NCBI GenBank assembly: GCA_905233865.1
Contig: CAJOGH010000027.1
Location: 1-9,712 of the forward strand
Source of the DNA: an uncultured Atopobiaceae bacterium
Lineage (GTDB): Bacteria; Actinomycetota; Coriobacteriia; Coriobacteriales; Atopobiaceae
Direction of reading: 5' to 3'
DNA length: 9,712 bases
Both the position numbers and the translations under genes were made by a program. Positions 6,828 to 9,712 of the stretch are shown piece by piece (the stretch's first letter is position 1; each line of letters starts with the position of its first letter). The notes under the pieces are model-generated. The model saw only the letters and a program-made list of their open reading frames with translations, was not told where the DNA came from and made no database searches.

Positions 6828-7646
6828 ATGAGATTCCCTGCACTAGTTGTATCCGTCCTATCGGGCGTTTTCTTACTTGCAGGCGCAGCGACGCCCGCAT
6901 TTGCCGTCACCTCCGACCCTGCGACCATCAACGTCACGTGGAACGACTCTGACGATGCCGCTGGCATGCGCGCCACCTTTGACATCGACGTCCAGGCTGT
7001 CGTGGACGGCGAGACCCGTACGGTGGACACCATCATCGCCAGCACCCAGGACGCCACCTACACGGCAGGCGGCGGCATCGTTGTCGATTCCTACAAGCTC
7101 AACGTGCATGGCGCGTCAGGCTACATCGCAACCGTCGCGGCGGACGGCGCCACTTCCTTTGACGTGACCTCTACCATCACGCAGACCTCCGTGAGCTGCG
7201 TCGATGCCAACGGCAACCCCGTCCCGGGTGCTCGCCTTGAGGTGCGCGCCGCTTCGGGCGCCACCGTCCGCACGGTCACGAGCTCCGAGGGTGCGACCAC
7301 GGTCTTTGGCCTGGTGGCTGGTGCCGACTACGTCGTCCACGTGGCCGAGGTCCCCGAGGGCTTCGAGGCTCCCGAGGACGTCGAGTTCACCGTGAGCGAC
7401 TCGTCCGCGCGCAACTCCGTGACCGTCACGCTCAACGGTGCCGCTCCCACCTTTGAGCCTGAGGCCGAGGTCGCCGACCCCGGCACGGTCGTTGCTGGCT
7501 CCTCCTCCAACGTCCAGGCCTCAGCCTCGAGTGCCGGGCAGATCCCCGCCACCGGCGACGAGGGCACGGCACTCGACAACATCCTGGTGTTTGTCGCCAT
7601 CAGCTTCGTGGCCGCCGCGGCGCTCATTCGCCCGCACGCTGCGTGA
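6828..7646 (+). CDS. Small exported Cna-B/SpaA-like protein with IPATG sortase-type signal
   Basis: The product is 272 residues. A signal peptide spans about residues 1-26 (ends TPAFA). A Cna-B-like segment follows, with NVTWNDSDDAAGMR near residue 35, then a second prealbumin-like domain of the SpaA/Cna-B type (CVDANGNPVPGARLEV, from about residue 122, ending near 205). A Ser/Ala/Val-rich linker leads to IPATGD (residues 239-244), a hydrophobic segment and the short tail IRPHAA. IPATG is a variant of the sortase LPXTG motif, so covalent wall anchoring is likely but inferred. I chose ATG 6828 because CAGGAG at 6817-6822 lies five bases before it; the in-frame ATG at 6813 is only one base from the upstream AGGAG. 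No sortase or pilin gene is nearby. It may be a minor pilin or a stalk protein. In the second domain the usual isopeptide Lys position holds Cys124. Confidence 0.88.
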   Translation: MRFPALVVSVLSGVFLLAGAATPAFAVTSDPATINVTWNDSDDAAGMRATFDIDVQAVVDGETRTVDTIIASTQDATYTAGGGIVVDSYKLNVHGASGYIATVAADGATSFDVTSTITQTSVSCVDANGNPVPGARLEVRAASGATVRTVTSSEGATTVFGLVAGADYVVHVAEVPEGFEAPEDVEFTVSDSSARNSVTVTLNGAAPTFEPEAEVADPGTVVAGSSSNVQASASSAGQIPATGDEGTALDNILVFVAISFVAAAALIRPHAA

Positions 7647-7697
7647 GAGTAGCTTCTCCTGGCTCTTGTCGCCCACTTGCGTTCGTAACGATTTTGA

Positions 7698-7730
7698 GAC
7701 GGCCGCATCTCGTGATGCGGTCGTCTTTTA
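7698..7730 (+). terminator. Intrinsic terminator after the small surface protein gene
   Basis: A 12-pair stem with one G-T pair joins GACGGCCGCATC at 7698-7709 to GATGCGGTCGTC at 7714-7725, with a TCGT loop and a TTTTAT tail. It lies 51 bases after the stop at 7646. Confidence 0.85.
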
Positions 7731-7735
7731 TGCAT

Positions 7736-7744
7736 TGCTATCAT
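7736..7744 (+). promoter_or_regulatory. Candidate extended -10 promoter for aspS
   Basis: TGCTATCAT at 7736-7744 matches an extended -10 element and sits just after the previous terminator, the position expected for the aspS promoter. No good -35 was found. A start near 7751 would give a leader of about 97 bases. Confidence 0.4.
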
Positions 7745-7756
7745 CTTGCCTTGGCT

Positions 7757-7833
7757 GCGCGCGAGACGCTGTCTACGCCATCGCGCGCCGTCTGTTGGTA
7801 GGCCGTCCGTTCCGACACGGGGCGGCACAGACG
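7757..7833 (+). promoter_or_regulatory. Structured aspS leader (two hairpins next to the ribosome binding site)
   Basis: The first hairpin pairs GCGCGCGA (7757-7764) with TCGCGCGC (7781-7788). The second pairs CGTCTGT (7789-7795) with ACAGACG (7827-7833), with an inner stem of 7802-7808 against 7820-7826 (one G-U). The second stem ends immediately before the ribosome binding site AGAGGA (7834-7839). A translational control role is inference; no U-tract that would make it a terminator follows. Confidence 0.4.
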
Positions 7834-7847
7834 AGAGGATTTGTTGT

Positions 7848-9603
7848 ATGAGCACGTATTCCCTGCACACCCATGACTGTGGCGAGCTGCGCCGCGAGGA
7901 CATCGGCAAGACCGTCACGCTGTGCGGCTGGGTCTGGCGTCGTCGTGACCACGGTGGCCTGATCTTCGTTGACCTGCGCGACCGCGCGGGTCTCACGCAG
8001 CTCACCTTTGATCCCGAGCACTCTGGCGGCGAGGCGTTCCACGCGGCCGAGACCATTCGCTCCGAGTGGCCCATCCTGGTGACCGGTACCGTCGAGGGCC
8101 GCGACGAGGAGACCATCAATCCCAAGCTGGAGACCGGCGAGGTCGAGGTCCTGGTGAGCCACATCGAGGTCCTCAACACCTCCAAGACGCCGCCGTTCCA
8201 GATCGAGGATGGCATCGACACCGCCGAGGACACGCGCCTGCGCTACCGTTACCTGGACCTCCGTCGTCCCGAGCTGGCGGCCAAGATGCGCCTGCGCTCC
8301 GACTTTACCCACGCCATGCGCGAGGGCCTGCACAAGCTCGACTTCACCGAGGTGGAGACCCCCATCCTGTTCAAGTCCACGCCTGAGGGCGCCCGCGACT
8401 TCATCGTGCCCTCCCGCACTCAGCCGGGCAACTTCTACGCCCTGCCGCAGTCGCCGCAGCTCCTCAAGCAACTGCTCATGGTTGGCGGCATCGAGCGCTA
8501 CTACCAGATTGCCAAGTGCTTCCGCGACGAGGACCTGCGCGCCGACCGCCAGCCCGAGTTCACGCAGGTGGACGTCGAGATGAGCTTCTGCGACCAGGAT
8601 GACGTCATCACCGCCATGGAGGAGGTCCTGTCCCACGCGTTTGGCTCCGTGGGCGTCGACTTCCCCGCGCCGCTGCGCCGCATGCCCTACTGGGAGGCCA
8701 TGGACACCTATGGCACCGACAAGCCCGACACGCGCTACGGCATGACGCTGCATGACGTGACGGACATCTTTGCCTCCTCCGGCTTCAAGCTGTTTGCCAC
8801 GGCTGCCGCCACGGAGGGCCAGTACGTCAAGGCCATCAACGCCAAGGGCGCCGGCACCTGGCCGCGCGCGCAGATTGACAAGCTCGCCGACGTGGCCGCC
8901 ACCTTTGGTGCCAAGGGTCTGGCCTGGATCGCCTTCCGCGAGGATGGCTCCGTGAACAGCCCCATCGTCAAGTTCTTCAGCGACGAGGAGATGGACGGCC
9001 TCAAGTCCGAGATGGGCGTGGAGCCCGGCGACCTGGTCATGTTTGCCGTGGCCGACCGCCTGAGCGCCGACGAGATCCTGGGCGGCATGCGCTGCCACAT
9101 GGCTCGAGCGCCCCGGCCATGACTTCCTGTGGGTCGTCGACTTCCCCATGTTCAAGTACGACGCCGACACCAAGCGCTATGGCGCCGAGCACCACCCCTT
9201 CACGCAGCCCGTCGTGGAGGATATTGACAAGATCGAGGATGCCCCGCTCGAGGTGGGCTCCTACACCTACGACTTTGTCATGGACGGCTTTGAGGCCGGC
9301 GGTGGCGGCATGCGTATCCACAACGCCGACCTGCAGATGCGCGTCCTGCACCGCCTGGGCTTTGACGACCAGAAGGCCAACGACCAGTTTGGCTTCCTGC
9401 TGGAGGCCCTGGAGTATGGCGCGCCCCCGATGGGCGGCTTTGCCATGGGCCTGGACCGCGTGTGCATGCTGCTCACCGGTTCCGACTCCATTCGCGACGT
9501 CATGGCCTTCCCCAAGACGAGCTCCGGCTCCGATCTCATGAGTGCCGCGCCCAGCGAGGTCTCCGGCGCACAGCTCAAGGACGTGAGCCTGCGCATCCTG
9601 TAG
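7848..9603 (+). pseudogene. aspS: Aspartyl-tRNA synthetase, frameshifted near base 9105
   Basis: Aspartyl-tRNA synthetase attaches aspartate to tRNA in the cytoplasm. ATG 7848 follows AGAGGA (7834-7839). The N-terminal part (7848-9122, 424 codons) carries the anticodon-binding OB fold (LCGWVWRRRDHGG) and the class II motif 2 region (KCFRDEDLRADRQPEFTQVD), then most of the GAD insertion domain, before the frame runs into TGA at 9120-9122. The rest of the enzyme continues in another frame from about 9106 to the TAG at 9601-9603. Joined, the parts give about 585-590 residues, the usual bacterial length. The break falls between MAR and GHDFLWVVDFPMF. Truncated at the TGA, the product would lack motif 3 and be inactive. 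Because aspS is essential, a sequencing or assembly error, or a mixed population, is at least as likely as a real mutation. His35 in RRDHGG suggests a non-discriminating enzyme. Confidence 0.88.
9106..9603 (+). pseudogene. aspS: C-terminal fragment of aspS in the shifted frame
   Basis: This frame begins to read as AspRS at about 9106 (ERPGHDFLWVVDFPMF) and continues for 165 codons. It holds AEHHPFTQPV and class II motif 3, GFAMGLDRVCMLLTGSDSIRD, with the Arg that contacts ATP. It ends with FPKTSSGSDLMSAAPSEV, the typical AspRS C-terminus. No ribosome binding site suited to independent translation is evident before ATG 9148, so it is best read as the remainder of the gene above. Confidence 0.85.
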
Positions 9604-9621
9604 GCGCTGTCGCATACACTC

Positions 9622-9704
9622 GCCACCCTGGCGCGTCATCTCGAACGCGCGAGGGCCAAAATGCACCAAATGACGCTCTGGGGTGGCTCGCCCGCGCGGG
9701 CGAG
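9622..9704. repeat. Nested inverted repeats and 18-base palindrome downstream of aspS
   Basis: Arms 9622-9639 and 9670-9687 are inverted copies matching at 15 of 18 positions; as RNA two mismatches become G-U pairs, giving 17 of 18 paired, with a 30-base loop. Immediately next, 9687-9704 (CTCGCCCGCGCGGGCGAG) is a perfect palindrome that folds as a 7-pair hairpin. A smaller hairpin, CGCCA-CCC-TGGCG, lies at 9621-9633. None has a U-tract inside the window, so I do not call a terminator. No gene is visible in 9604-9712. Confidence 0.5.
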
Positions 9705-9712
9705 ACCTCCCG

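Noticed and set aside
9103..9108. CTCGAG (a XhoI site) at the aspS break and also at the first bases of the window, hinting at a cloning junction
   Set aside because: The same hexamer occurs many times in the window (for example near 144, 959, 1198 and 1843), as expected for this GC-rich codon use, and coding resumes smoothly after the aspS break.
9677..9712. GGGGTGGC resembling the core of a T-box riboswitch
   Set aside because: The following bases are TCGCCCGCG rather than the ACCGCG of the T-box. The 3' side does not form the standard antiterminator, and no specifier stem is evident in the short space after aspS.

Overview
The window looks like chromosome from a high-GC anaerobic actinobacterium of the class Coriobacteriia, most likely an Olsenella/Atopobiaceae-type oral or gut organism. 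I base this on the GC-rich codon use, the large Cna-B/InlB-repeat surface protein, the monomeric [FeFe] hydrogenase and the actinobacterial style of the aspartyl-tRNA synthetase. This assignment is from memory of these families, not from a database search.

Layout. (1) 1-4308, plus strand: the 3' part of a very large secreted or surface protein whose start lies outside the window. It carries a PI-PLC X catalytic domain, an InlB-like repeat, three Cna-B domains, a block of Cys/His-rich tandem repeats, a second InlB-like repeat and three C-terminal lipoprotein/cell-wall-type (DUF5648-like) repeats. A strong intrinsic terminator follows. (2) 4455-5996, plus: a 513-residue [FeFe] hydrogenase with N-terminal ferredoxin-type clusters, followed by a terminator shared with the convergent next gene. 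(3) 6073-6726, minus: a HAD-superfamily phosphatase of the phosphoglycolate phosphatase type. (4) 6828-7646, plus: a small exported protein with Cna-B-like domains and a sortase-like IPATG sorting signal, divergent from the phosphatase and with a terminator. (5) 7848-9603, plus: aspS, preceded by a structured leader of about 100 bases and broken by a frameshift near 9105. (6) 9604-9712: no gene, but a dense set of inverted repeats.

The genes do not form one operon. Each plus-strand unit upstream of aspS has its own terminator. The two surface proteins share the same type of Cna-B domain (a W-N/R/T-D-x-D-D core), and in both the lysine that normally forms the internal isopeptide bond appears to be replaced. 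The remaining genes are metabolism (hydrogen turnover, phosphate-ester housekeeping) and translation.

The points most worth follow-up are the aspS frameshift, the PI-PLC domain with a low-GC hydrophobic insert inside a giant adhesin-like protein, the consistent loss of the isopeptide lysine, and the paired, partly competing hairpins after aspS. No CRISPR array, insertion sequence, tRNA or rRNA was seen. No intergenic stretch exceeds about 200 bases.
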